A stretch of DNA of 64,000 nt, from contig JARCOQ010000001.1 in assembly GCA_029207755.1 (NCBI GenBank), positions 89,329,637 through 89,393,636 on the forward strand, read 5' to 3'. Position numbers and translations under genes: made by a program. The stretch is from Chamaea fasciata (lineage: Eukaryota > Chordata > Aves > Passeriformes > Sylviidae). Under the pieces are notes generated by a model that did not search any database, was not told where the DNA came from, and saw only the letters and a program-made list of their open reading frames with translations. Numbering within the stretch: the stretch's first letter is position 1; each line of letters begins with the position of its first letter. Below, one piece after another: positions 47,801-60,661 of the stretch.

Positions 47801-50800
47801 TGCTGCTGTGGCACAGCCAGCACTCCTCTGTAACACAGCATTCCTCTTCTTCAAGGACTGTCAGACCACATTATCTTTGCTGGTTTAGAGATATATTTTT
47901 TCCTGTTTTCTTTTTTTGGTAGGTAGAAACGAGGTAAGTTAGAATTTGGCCCAAACACTAAAGTGGAATAACTCTCCATCTGCAAAAGGTCGTGGAGGCT
48001 TTCTTCACACCCTGCCAAAAGGTCAGGATCTCTGTAGTATGATCCCTTGGTAAGGTGACACCTGCAGGTATACAGCTCTGCTCCCTCCCATCTTCCTGTG
48101 ATATCCAAGCAGAAGTGACTCAGAAGGGAGGAGCTCTGCCTGCACTGACTCACCCTTGCTTTCTATATTTACCCTACAAATTTGAAAGTCAAATTCTGTC
48201 AAAAATTTACCTGTAAGTTTAACCTGTAAGATTCTAGCCCCAAGGGCTACAGCATCAAAACTATGCAGTGGGTTGGTTTTTTGTTGTTTTGTTTTGCAGT
48301 ACAGGTGGAAGCCTGAGCATGTTACCACTTGAGTAGCAGAAGTTCCATCCGTGTAGCATCTACATACTTACTGCTGCAACCTAGTAAGGTAATGTGAGGT
48401 TTCTAAGCATTCTTACAGCCTTTATTGTCCTCAGTTGGAAAAGGCATGACTTTTGCCTTTAAAAAGAAGTAAAAAAACCCAACCAACCAAACTCAGGCTT
48501 TGTCATGAGAATAAAAATAGTACTGTTTGGCTGGTTTGTCATGTTTGTCCCTTAGTCTTAAGTTTCACAGTTCATATAAGGGTTGAGGTTATGAAGTGGG
48601 ACACAGAAAGCATGTTGTGCTCTAATGCCTCCATTTTCACCTCTAGAAAGGACCTTTGCTGAGAAAATACAGCTGTGAGTGTGTTAACCGTGCTGTAGAA
48701 AAGATACTACATTGTCCTTAGGTTAGCCATGTACAAGGATCAAATTGGATTTAATTCTACCGAAGAATTATTGTGGCTTTGAAAAAATGGACCCAGGCAA
48801 CATGAAACAATTAAAATTTCATATTAATTGCATATAAGAATCAGATATAGTGCTTGGATTTTTAAGACATGAAAGGTAGACTGTATTTTGAGACCTAAGA
48901 TAAGCATCCTGCCTACCCAATTAGCATTTGTCAAAGTCTGTTAATTTTCACTGAGGTTTATCAATATGTTATAAAATTAGAGTCTGAGCAATAATTTTTC
49001 TGAGATCTGCTCAATTTACCAAGATCTGTGATGAAGTACGAGGTGACATAAAGAGGTGAGCCCATTTGCTGACCTGATCCTGCACATTGTCTTTTCACTG
49101 GGAGCTGCAAATATGTTGCCATGGACTATGTCCCTCGGGAATTTGAGAAAAGGTGAGGATATTGTATCTGCTGCAGGCCAGTGCATGGAACCTCAGTGGA
49201 TCTGTGCAAAACTGACCTGCTGTCTGATCTGTACATGTTCTACCATTCGAACAAGGCTGGACTAGGCAGGATTGCCTCACTTCAAAGCACAACAGTCATT
49301 TAGGGGCCTAAAGTGCAATATCATTAAAACAGAATTAGGAGAAACTGCATTCCTGCACATTAATTTTACTGTACTGGCTTGCTGTCTACTCTCATAAACA
49401 GAATGTCGTGCATTCCATATTAAAAGCAGGTATATTAAATGAAATAATGAGACACCAACATCTTCATATTAAAGCATATCTTTTTTTAACCTCCCTGGGA
49501 AAATTCTTGGTCATTTCAGTCTATCAGCTATTTCCTTGGTACTTATTTTTCCCTTTTCATCTTTGAAACTCAATAAGGAAATAAAATACCAACATAAATA
49601 AATGAAGAAGAAGGTTTCTCAACACCAGTAAGCTAGACAAAAGAAACAGAACACTAGAGAACGTTTATTTATTCATGACATCTTCATGAATGCCATACTT
49701 TGGAGGGAATGGGAGATTTTTGTTCATGTTTGACTCTCAAGTGTGTTAACAGGTTTTATTAAAATGGAGAAGTGGAAGGGAAGCATCTGACTTGAAAAAA
49801 ATAGAGGTCCTAAATGCAACCAGATTAGAAGTTTATGGGAAATACTAGTGAGTAAGAAGAGTAATTTAAATTTTACATTCTGTGCAGGGGATGGGAAAAT
49901 ATTTTCATAATCTTATTTAAATGGAGGAAATCTTTGTGAAAAGATGCATCGTTGTGTACTGGAAATACAGTTTGTTCTGGAGGATTTGTTCTGTTCTTCT
50001 CCCTCTTCTGTAAAGGCATCCTTTGTAAGTTTACTAGTTTTGTCCATGCTGTCATCTTAATAGGCATCTTCTGAAACATGTGAAAAGGCCCCTAGAAAAT
50101 AACAGAGTTCCTTTCAATGAGTTCAGTACATGCACAAGTGTTTTCGAGATCTCAAAGTATCTCTGCAGTTGAGATCCATACTGCCTGTCTCTCCTTGTGA
50201 CTGTTTTGAGTTAGCGTGTAGGCACAGGGAGTTCTGGCTTGGGGATTCTCTGTACTGCTGTGACCCTGGATGCATCAGGAAAACAGTCCTAAAAGTGAAA
50301 TTCAGGAATTATGCAACAGTTTTCTCATCTCACTGACTAAGAATTGACAGCAAAGTACGAGAAGATATAAGCAGGGAAAAACAACCCCCTGGACTGGCAA
50401 GGGTATAAATTAAAATTTCAGATCAGTCCCCAACACATGAAATTTCTCAGAGCTCTGTCCTTGCAATATATTGTGTAACTTCTCTTACCGCAGAAGCTTA
50501 GGGACTCAGGTGGTGTCCAGCAACCTTAAAGTCTATGTGTAGCAAAACCACGCTGCACCTCAGATCAGATCCAAGGAAACAGTCACTTGAGTCTGTTTGC
50601 TGTTTGTATGGTCTGTCTAATGTCATTTCAAGTTATCTGATAGCAGTTCTTAAAATGCTGGCAGTTTCCATGCTGTTAGGCAAATGAGGCATAGAAGAAT
50701 TAACATGTGTATATGGTCAGTGAAACAATACAGAGCATTATGTGGGCTTTTCATTAAGTGGTTTTTTTTGTAAATATTTTTCTGCCCTCAGGATTCCTTT

Positions 50801-53800
50801 GCATTTATTTACATTTTCATTATTCTTTTTGAAACAGCATGTGCATTAGAAAACAAATGTCAGAGAACCCTACACTGCAGTTGTCAAACAGCCATGTTGA
50901 GGGTGGGGGTAACCCTCTCAATGCAAACATAAAGGACCTCAAATTTTATTAATTCCTCACCCATGCGCAGGGGTACATGAAGATATTCTTTAATATAGGA
51001 CAAGTCTAGTAGCATTTAATTTTACTTTGAATATTTGTTTTAAGACACTGTATGAGTAAAGAAGATAAATGTAATGCCAAAAATCCAGCTGTATATTCCT
51101 AGAGCAGCTTGGGCAATGCACTGGTACTGCTGCCGTGGGTGCTGATATGGGTGAGAGGTCATCGGTTTCCTTTGCTCTCTTTGCTGTGCCCAGAAGGTGA
51201 GTTGTGTCAGGAGGGGCTTGAAGGCTAAACATTAGAGGGAAAGTAGTCATGTCAGCTCCGAGTATTTTGTTGCTGATTTTCTAAATAGTTTATTTCAGTT
51301 ATAGCTCCTCTGCTAGTATGAATCTTGTGCATTGATGAAAGAGAAGAAAAACAAGCCCCAAAGTTTGCAAGTCAGAGGCTCGCTGAGCATATCCTTTGCT
51401 CTGGCATCTCTGTATGGCTTTGCTGCTGTTTTGGTTGTGTGGAGGGTGTGGCTTGAGCTTTACAAACTTAATGCCTCTCTTGCATAATAGCTTTCTCTTC
51501 TCCAAAATATCACATGATAATTATCATAAATAAATAAATGAATAAATCTACATTGGAGAGTGGCCTCAGTCTAAAACCTGCCATCTGAGTTGGCACAGGT
51601 AACTGTGAAGAGACATTTAAAAATCAATATTAACAATTTAATTGTCTATGTAAGATTGGCAAGGTCAGGTACAGAGGTGGTTACAAAGGCTGGTTTCAGA
51701 CACAGCCATGATTTATTTCAGTGTCTAAAAAAGGAGTCAACTCCCACCGAACCTTTTCCCTTGAGTGGGGAAATCAGAAGTGTGGGTACTTTTTTGCCCC
51801 TTGTCCCAGTGCTAACACAGATTCTTGCACAGCTGACAAGACAGTGAACAAACTTTTCTGGCAATCATGGCATGGAAAAGATCACTTCCCTCTACCAAAG
51901 GACCATTTTCAGCAAACTTGTACAATCTTAACAATCTCTGGGGACTGACCGCCTTTGCTGCTTTTGGTTGACACTGCCAATGGATTTGTTAGTTTTCAAG
52001 CAAAGGAAAAAACACGTGGACTGACTGCATACCTTTGAGGCCACTGATTTTTTAAAAAAGCCAGGAACTTAAAAGGAGAGAGGAAATACAGACCTGTCCT
52101 GGAAATGCCCTCTCATTTGGCAATAGACAAGATGGGTGTTTGAAACTATTTTTGAAATGTTGTTTTATGTACTCAAGGAAAAAAAAAAATAAAAGGGAAG
52201 GCAAGGTCAAACAGCTCCTTAGTATTCTTGGGCTCCACCAAAGTGCAGACAAATTTACAAAGCCCTCTGAGATATCTACAACTTATCAAAGACTCAATCC
52301 ACAAAGCATGAAATTTGCAAAACTCCAGGGATGCTGTGGCCATGTTGGTGAGTTCAGAGACTGTGCACAGACATGACCCGGACATTTCCAGCATGTACTG
52401 CACATAAGGCCTAACTTTTGTGATTGACATGGCCAGAAGAATATTTTGCAGGTGGGGTCTGGTGAAGTGTGAGCACTTTTTATTTTCTGTTTTTGTTTAA
52501 TATGGACACAAGAGTCAGCCAGCACTGCCTGTTGAAAACAGCAGCTTGGTTTGTGGCATCATTTTTTTCTAACCTCGCTTTCAGCTGTTGTTGGTGGTGA
52601 AGTGATCACTTTAATATTTGAATGCAGAGTTGGAGCCTATGAAATTTCTCAGTGTAGCAGAGGCTCACTCTGTTCCAGGGAGGGAGGAGAGCAATAAGAA
52701 GATGGGAAAATAATGGATTCCTTTTTCAAGTTTCTAATATATTTTTAACTAGTGTAAAATACTTCTGAAAAGGGACTTTTGTCTAACATACTTGAATGTT
52801 ACCTTTATTGTTTTACCCTGTAAGAACACATTTAATACAAACAGGCAAACAAGAAAAGCCTGACAACTTTTGCCATTGTTAGGAACATGGGGACACCATT
52901 GCTGGTTAGAAGCAAAACTACATCCAGAAAATATTTGTTGCCATAGTGACCATATTTCATTGATTCCTTTTTCTGCTGTACACATCTGATTTATTATTTC
53001 AGATATTTATAAATAGCTTCCTGTGGGGCCAAAACTAATGGCTACAAAGTAAAGTTGCAAAGACTTTGGGTGTGCAGCTCAGTATGGTCAGATGGAGACC
53101 CCGCTTAAGCAAAGCAATCAATGTGAGCACGTGGTTTCAAGCATCGCATCCCTTTCCAAAGAACGGCACGTGTGCTTAAAATCATGGATTGGCTGAAATA
53201 GTCTGCCACAGCTCACAGCAGATAGTGAACATTTCTATTTTAGACTGTGTGGTTTGTTTTGTTTTAACTTTCATAAACTTCAGTAGAAATAAGTCCTTAA
53301 GTAGTTACACCATTAGTCATACTAGGAGTGGTCATTTGCTTACTCAGTAGTTGCTGTGAGCATTAGAGAAAATATGGGCATATACACCTTTCATGGTTTC
53401 ATGTTCCTTCCACTAATCCTCAGCCTCTGTGAATTGTCCTCTTCAGCCCTCTTCTCCTTATTTTTGTTTATACTAGTGCCAGGTAAATGGTCGAAACACA
53501 TGCATTTTACAATTGCCTAGAAGGGAATTTTTCTGTAAGTGTGCAAGCTGAGTATGCAGTATGTGTTATCGCCAACAGTTCGAGTCCCTTTAAGAGGAAA
53601 TGCTCTTGAAAGCTCCATCATACTCAGGTGCCAAATGTCATGCAGCTACTCTTCACTGTTTGCTTAGCATATGAATTCCACATCCTTTGACTCTGAATTC
53701 TTATGTGTTACTTCTGCCTTTTAAGTGCAATCATAGTTTGTGTGAGAAAGAGAAAAAAGGAAAAGGTTAAAATTTTACAGTTCTTGCTGCTTTTCATTGG

Positions 53801-55609
53801 TTTTATCCCCTCCAGTAAAGCATGGCATATGCAACTTGTTCTCTCTCCATTTGGCACATCAGAGGGCATTAGCATATAGTCCAGAGCAACAGGATCGCAA
53901 GGGACAGGCGAACATGGAAGAACAGAAAGGGAGAATTCCAGAAGCAGCTTAAAAATTACACTGACACAAATTGCCATCTGCGAAGACAAATAATCAGAAA
54001 ACTGCTTAATGCTTCTGACATCATCTTTATCCATACTCCCTTCACATATTTTCAGAACATAGTTTGTATCAGACATTTGACACCTTTCTAGCCTTCTGCA
54101 CTCAGACTTCCCTAAAATATGCAAATTTGCATTGCAAATCTGTTTTTGTCAGAATCCAGGTGGCATCTTTGCAAAAAAAGTCAGGTTTGGTTTTTAGTTT
54201 TTAATGCTCCTCAGCTTCCCCAGGGTGCCAGTCACACTTCCTGCCGCCAGAAATGACGTCTTTGCAATTTTTTTAGACTTAGGAAGAATCAGACTCCAGG
54301 TCCCTGAGACTACATAGAAAGAGAGGACAAGATCTTCAGAATTCACTCTTTCACTTGCTCTGTGAACCCACAGGAAAGAGTCAAGACATCCTGAGACTGT
54401 ATCTGAAGGCATCCCATGGCAACACTTGACCTGCAAATGTCTCTCTTGAAGCTGTGCTGCCGGACAGGAGAAAGGTCTCTTCCTGTGACGTTTATTTTGG
54501 AATATTCATCAGCTAAGGAGGCCTGGTATCTACTTTCCTTACTTACCATGTGTGTTTGTGGGCAGCGTGCCCTCTATTTTACCCTGCTGAAGTATTTTGG
54601 GATGTGTCACTGTGGTACTCTTCCATGGAGTGGCTTTTCAGGGAGGAACAGCAGTCTTCCCAGAGCTGGGGTTAAGGCTAGCAAAGAGTGCCAAAGCTTG
54701 CTGTGTCCTGGTCCTCCTGTCTCATGGGATCAAGGGCAACAGTGTCTCCCACAGCAGTAGGTTTCCTGGGATAATTAGATGATAATTGTGAGCTTTTCTG
54801 TTCAGCAGTCCCCACTGTAGTTTCCTCTCAGTACAGTTGCATTGAACTTAGTGGGAGATTGTTCAAATAAATAAGTGTTTCAGATTTTAACCCAGTAAGT
54901 TCCTGTCTCAGAGCAGCAGTGTCATGACAAAGAGATGCTTTTGTTCTGATGCTGTATTTAGCAGAGGTTTGGAATTTTTACATCCCAAACCCATGCAATT
55001 AGTGTGGAAAGGAAAAGCCCTCTTCTACGTGTCTCACAACACCTCTGGGCGAGGAAGGGCCATTTTGCTTCAGAAGTTGAAACAGGCAAAATCAAGTAAA
55101 GGAGGCAGGGACAGGCATTCCTCTGCCTCGGCAAAACCAGAAAAGGAGATGGAGGAGACCCCTCAGAGGAGGACTCAGACGAGTACAGGAGGATTAGTCT
55201 GTGATATACTGTACAAGGTAACCAGAGCTGAGTCTGGCAACAGGAGCAAAGCACGGCTCCAGTGCTCTGTGTGCAAGGGGCTGTTGTCCATCAGCTCCAG
55301 CATGACCCTGCACAGGCTGTTATCACAGCTGTTGGAAACTGTTATGTCAGTGTACCCTTTCAGTCTCTTCAGGAATAGAAGATGCTGTGCTCTTTTGGAT
55401 TTTTTAATGCCCTGCTTAGTCTGGATCACAAGTTAGTGAGACACGGATAATTTTAACCATGTCCTGTACAGGCCTGTTAGTTTGTATTCCTGGGGTGTGC
55501 TTTTTGTTTCTGGCAAACACTTCCAGAGGAAGTCTACGCAGAAAGGAGCTGGAATAATTTCTCTTTCCTTGCACCTTCATCTTTTTCTGCTAAACATTGC
55601 CATGTTACC

Positions 55610-55672
55610 GCATTAAAAAAAAATAACAAAAAACCCCAAAAAAACCAAAAACAACAAAACAACACCACAAAA
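55610..55672. repeat. A/C-rich low-complexity tract
   Basis: Runs of A with C interruptions (aaaaccccaaaaaaacc and similar). Comparable tracts occur at 37140-37180 and 37680-37705. Confidence 0.8.
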
Positions 55673-58600
55673 CTTTTCTGTATGAAGTTTCTTTTTGGCA
55701 CTGTGTCATTTTTTCCCTGAATAATTTTGTAAGGGTCAGTGTCAGTTTGGCTTTTACCTTCATTAAAAATGACCTACAGTTTGCGCTCTCAACTTTCACA
55801 ACTACACCGTAATGCCAATTTTACAATTGTGTTACCAGCTTTTCTAGCCCTGCTGCTGTTCGATTTTCAGAGAGAAGCGGAAAAGCCAAATATTTATAGA
55901 AGGGAAACTGTATTTACATAATCAAAAAATGGGAAAAGCAGAGAAATAATTCCATCTCTTCTCTTTAGGTTTACAGTAATGCTGCATGTAAGCTGTTTCA
56001 AAGAGAAGTTGTACCCTTGTCCCAGCTACAGCAGACATCCCTTTAACTGCTTGTACTTCTTTTAGACTCCTTTGCATAAAAGAAAAACTCCCATTGTGTC
56101 TCAGAAATTCAATATGATATGGAAACCAGATAGGTTGGGTTGTTTGGTTTTTTTTTTTTTAAATAAATGTCTTCTGCCTAACTTTAGTATGGCAAGGAAA
56201 TTTGATTATCACTTGTTGACAGGTATGCAGGTCATGTCAAGTGTTTCTGACATGTTTATTTTAAGTTAAGCTACAATTTGTATTTTGATTATGACGGAGT
56301 AAAAATACTTGGACAACAGATAGTCTTTACCTGTGAATGAAAATTGGAACGTGCAAGTTGTGGTCAGACAGACTTCTGTTAGGGAGATGAGGCTTTGACT
56401 GGGTCACTGCCCAGAGGTGCTAAATAAAAATAAATAAATAAAGAAAACTCCATATCACCCTCTCTCTCTTTGAAACAAAAACATCAGAGCAACACAGGAG
56501 AAATAACATGAAACGACTTGGAAAGGAAACTGGAGATTTTTCTGTTTGCCCATTTTGCTAAAGTCATAAAGTATCCATCTTCTGCCTAACTGTCTGTTTT
56601 GTTCCACAAGCCTGCATTTCTGCAGCATGTTTTAAGAGTGAAATACCCTGTGGGTCCGGGCTCCTTTGGCTCTCAGCAGTGACTACCTCAATCAGAGTCA
56701 GCAGCTTACACTCAGGAGGAAGCTGGTGTGAGGTTAGGAGCAGGAGTCCTAGCTGGCTTGCCAGCATGCTGGAATCAGTCTCCCCCTTCATGCCTTTTAG
56801 ACTCAGCAGCAACAGGATCTCATTGCACGGCCCTCTGCAAGCCCCCAGGTCTGAAACTAGGGGCTGTGTCTCTGTGTGGGGTCTGTAACGTTAGGAGCAA
56901 AATGAAGAGCCCAGTTAGAGGCCATTTATCTACGCCAATATCTGGGGACAAGGCTCACGAGAAGCGGAGTCCCAGTTTGGCTAACAAGGGCACTAGACTT
57001 GAGAATAGTTCTCAATAGAACAAACTTCAAGTGTTGCTTTCCAAGCAGTTGTCATGTAAAGTCTGGAAGCAAGGAGTGTGTTGGTCAGTATTCAGTTCTC
57101 TCCTTTTGGAAGCAGACTGGTTCTTGGAAGAAAAAAAGTTGTCAGAGGATGTGAATGTTTCTGAAGAGGGGGATGCTGAAATTTTGCTGGATTCAGTGTC
57201 TGTTGGTCTTTATCCAGCTCTGAGCTCAAAGGCAACGCTTGTGATAATACATTTTCTTCACCATAGAGACAAATGCACCTCCTGAGGGAAAAAACAGTTG
57301 CTTTGACATTTCAGGCTGGGAAACCTGTCCTTGACACATGCACAGGCCCTGATACATGGTGTCTTGGCTTCGCATGCTTACGGCTGTCTGGGAGGTTGGC
57401 ACCATCCCTGTTCAAAGGCAGTGGCATGCCAGCACTGCAGTGGTGAGGTCCCCAGCGGAGATGTTTGCACTGGGAAGGCAGCAGAGCATGGCAAATGCCA
57501 CCTCTGTCATAGGAGAGGATGTTCTCTGCATTAGCCATGGCATTGTGCACTTGCTCACCCGTGGTAACATATTTATGTTAGCAAAAGTCCCAGCGAGACA
57601 GAGGAGAAAAGAAACGGAGCTTATGTTATGTTGTGGCTGCCAGCAGTCACAAACTGCACTGTGGCAGGAAGCTGAGTGTAAGAATCAACTGTTTTCAGAC
57701 TTCTTCTAGGAGCTGCAGTCTTGATTTGCAGAGCTGCCAAAGACCCGCAGTGTTTATGCTTTCAGCTGGATGGGGGGAGTCGTTCTGGAAATCTGTCCAA
57801 GGGATTTAAAATCAAGCCTCTGGCTAGTAACAGCACTGCATGACTAAATATTGGTGTCCAAAGGAATAGATAGCACAGAAAAAGTGACTGGGCACAGAGG
57901 TGACCATGCTGGAACATATATCATTAATATGAGAGATAATGTGAAGCACAAATAAGGGGAATATTCATATTCTACAGTATTGCTCCTGTGGTTCTGCAGC
58001 CATAGTCACCATTTTGTAACACTGGCTGGCCAAGACTGTGTAAAAACTCAACCCAAACAAATGTACTCTTGGCTTCAGTGGTGAGGCTCTGATAGTTTTG
58101 GAGAGTTCAATACAGTCAGCTTTACTGCCTGTGTGTGCTTCTTCACCACGATAATTCTCCTTTGGCAGAATAAGTGCTTACTGACTATCTGATCATAGAG
58201 GTGAGGTTATGGGCCCATAAAACCAGAGGACACTAAGAGATAATCTCTGCATGTGACAGCAAGATGCACAATCACATCCAAACCCAAACTATGCCATTAG
58301 TATTACTTACTTTTAAAGCACCATTATCCCTGCATTGTTGTCTCTCGTTAACAATTAGTCATTCAGACCCTTGAGACCTTTAATATGATAATCCCTACAA
58401 GCTCATCAGGCAAATCTCACACAGTCGTGATGTTCCATGCAAGATTTATAAGACGGAACTGGCTGGATGTGAATGTGGGAGTAACGGTCCATAAGCAAAT
58501 GTGACATAAGAAGAAGTCAGCCAGGAATGCTGCCTACTGAACTCAGAAAGCCTGGCTGTAGTGGGAATGCTATTATTTCAAAATGGCTTTCATTTTTGGC

Positions 58601-59541
58601 GGTGGGAGGAAGTAATTTTGTCATAGGAGAAGAAACAACTGCATAATGTCCATGGTATTTACACATTGGTCAATGAAAGTCAGCCCCTGCTTTTGAAATT
58701 GTGTGGCTGTATGCTTTTTCTATTAGAATGCTGTGTTAGGGGAGCCTGTGCTCCTCCACTCCCTCCCCCTTCTTTCCCTTCTTTTCAGCAAAGAGAGACC
58801 TCATCAACAAAGAGAAAATAGATTGAAAGCTCTTGCATCCAGGCTCTTTCAAGCAAAGCTTGAGAGAGACTTTGGCACATAATGTCTCTAACATTATGTT
58901 CACTGCCCTTAGAAAGCAATAACCCAATACATTCTGCTGGCAGTTAGCAAGTGCAGTGATTTCAACACAGATGAGAGACAAGAGGACAAAGAAAGAATAT
59001 GCTTAGAGCATCCCTTTCACTATGAACCTAGGGGCCAGCTGGAGTGTTTACAAAGCTCCAGGGCCAGCCAGCAGGGAGTTGCAATAATCTAATTTTAATT
59101 ATGTGACAAAAGCATGAAGAATCATTTCAAGGGCTAACAGAGGAAAATGGTTGCAGCCTGCCAGTATTCCTTAGATGGTAAAAGAAGACAAGTTAACTCA
59201 CAGAATTTAGTTGTTTCTCAAAAGACTAAATGGGATCTATCACAACTCCCAGCCTGCTGTTGTTAGAGAACAAACTGGTTGCCAGAAAAAGGCTTTAGAT
59301 GTCAAAGAACGTTCCCAAGAGGCATCCAGGAAAAGCAGCAATACCTATGCTCCTCTTATTCAATAAAAGATATACTCTACCAGCAAGCAAACAAAGTCCC
59401 ATAATCACGCGAAACTGGCTGATATGAAATACTGTATATATGTACACTGGGCATAAATGGATAGACCTTTAATCCGAGTTCTCCAGGATCACACCAATAA
59501 AACAGCTGTTTTGCTGTCCCAAGCAAAGCACAGAAAGGAGA

Positions 59542-59588
59542 GGGAAAGGGAAGGAGAGGGGAAGGGGTAACGGGCAAGGGGGAAAGGG
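59542..59588 (+). other. Cluster of seven G-runs
   Basis: G-runs at 59542-59544, 59548-59550, 59558-59561, 59564-59567, 59572-59574, 59578-59582 and 59586-59588 in a purine-rich tract; a strong G4-forming pattern in otherwise AT-rich DNA. Confidence 0.75.
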
Positions 59589-60581
59589 CAAGGCCCAAGT
59601 CATCCTGCTTTGCACACATCCCAGCTTTTTGGCAGAAAAGGAGTGCTGTCTCCTGACAATAACAGAACAGAGAGTTCACAGCAGTGAGCCAAATAATTTT
59701 GACTCCACTGCACAAAGGGTCATGGTGACAATGTGGGGAAAACAGTGACATTTCATGTTACCAGAAGATGAATCCATGGGTACTTATTGTAGGATCTTCT
59801 TTCTGGATGAAGACTGAATCCAAGCACTTAATACAAGATTATCCTTAATTTAATTTTTCAGTAATACTTTACGTTCTCTTCGTTCTCCTTAATCTGCTGT
59901 TGCATAGGGATTTCGTGCTTTGATTTTATTATTGCTGGAGACATCTAGTAGTGAACAAAACTTCAGTCTCTTGCAAAGGAATTGTTGGAAATACTGCATT
60001 TTCAAGCAATTCACATTCAATAATTTAACAGTCACTGGGGCTTCATGGGAACTTTCACATAATGGCATAGCTTGCTTCAGAGCTTAGTAATAGGCTTGAG
60101 CTGTTCCCCTTGCCACAGCATCACTTTGATGACAATGCTACATAGGATGCCAAAAAGTGTAGGTAGCCTGGTTTTGCTTCTACTCTTCATTATCCCATTA
60201 AGTGGAATACCAGGCTGCTGAAGAGATGCATGGCTTTCAAGTTCAAGAAATGTTTATAAACGGTAAAATCTTTAGTTAAAGTAACTTACCATAATTCAGA
60301 GCAACTGTCATTTGAAATAGGAGCATACTGCAGTAATATGTGTATTTTAGGCAAATGCAGAGTATGGTGTGTGTACTCTGCTTGTTTACATATGGGTCTA
60401 CAGTTTTGCAGAGAGAGTATGTGGTAGAAAGAGGATTTGTCTCCTGTATAGCCACCAGAAGAGCAAGTGAAAGTGATGTAATATTTATTGTGCCTGTCTT
60501 CAGAATCAGTGTGGTTCTCTCCATAGAATCAATTAGGTGTCTCTGTAGAGTGACTTTTGTAATGAAGGCCTCTACACAAAT

Positions 60582-60661
60582 AATGACTAATAAGGCATTA
60601 TACAAATCATTATTAATAAAGAATGACTAATAAGGCATTATACAAATCATTATTAATAAAG
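60582..60661. repeat. Perfect 40-bp tandem duplication
   Basis: Two identical 40-bp copies (60582-60621 and 60622-60661) begin aatgactaataaggcatta. The absence of any mismatch suggests a recent event. Confidence 0.95.

Noticed and set aside
53708..54124. 138-codon minus-strand frame
   Set aside because: No recognisable family; treated as chance.
60276..60630. Opposed open frames of 109 and 96 codons on the two strands
   Set aside because: Each is the antisense of the other in AT-rich DNA and neither has a family signature.
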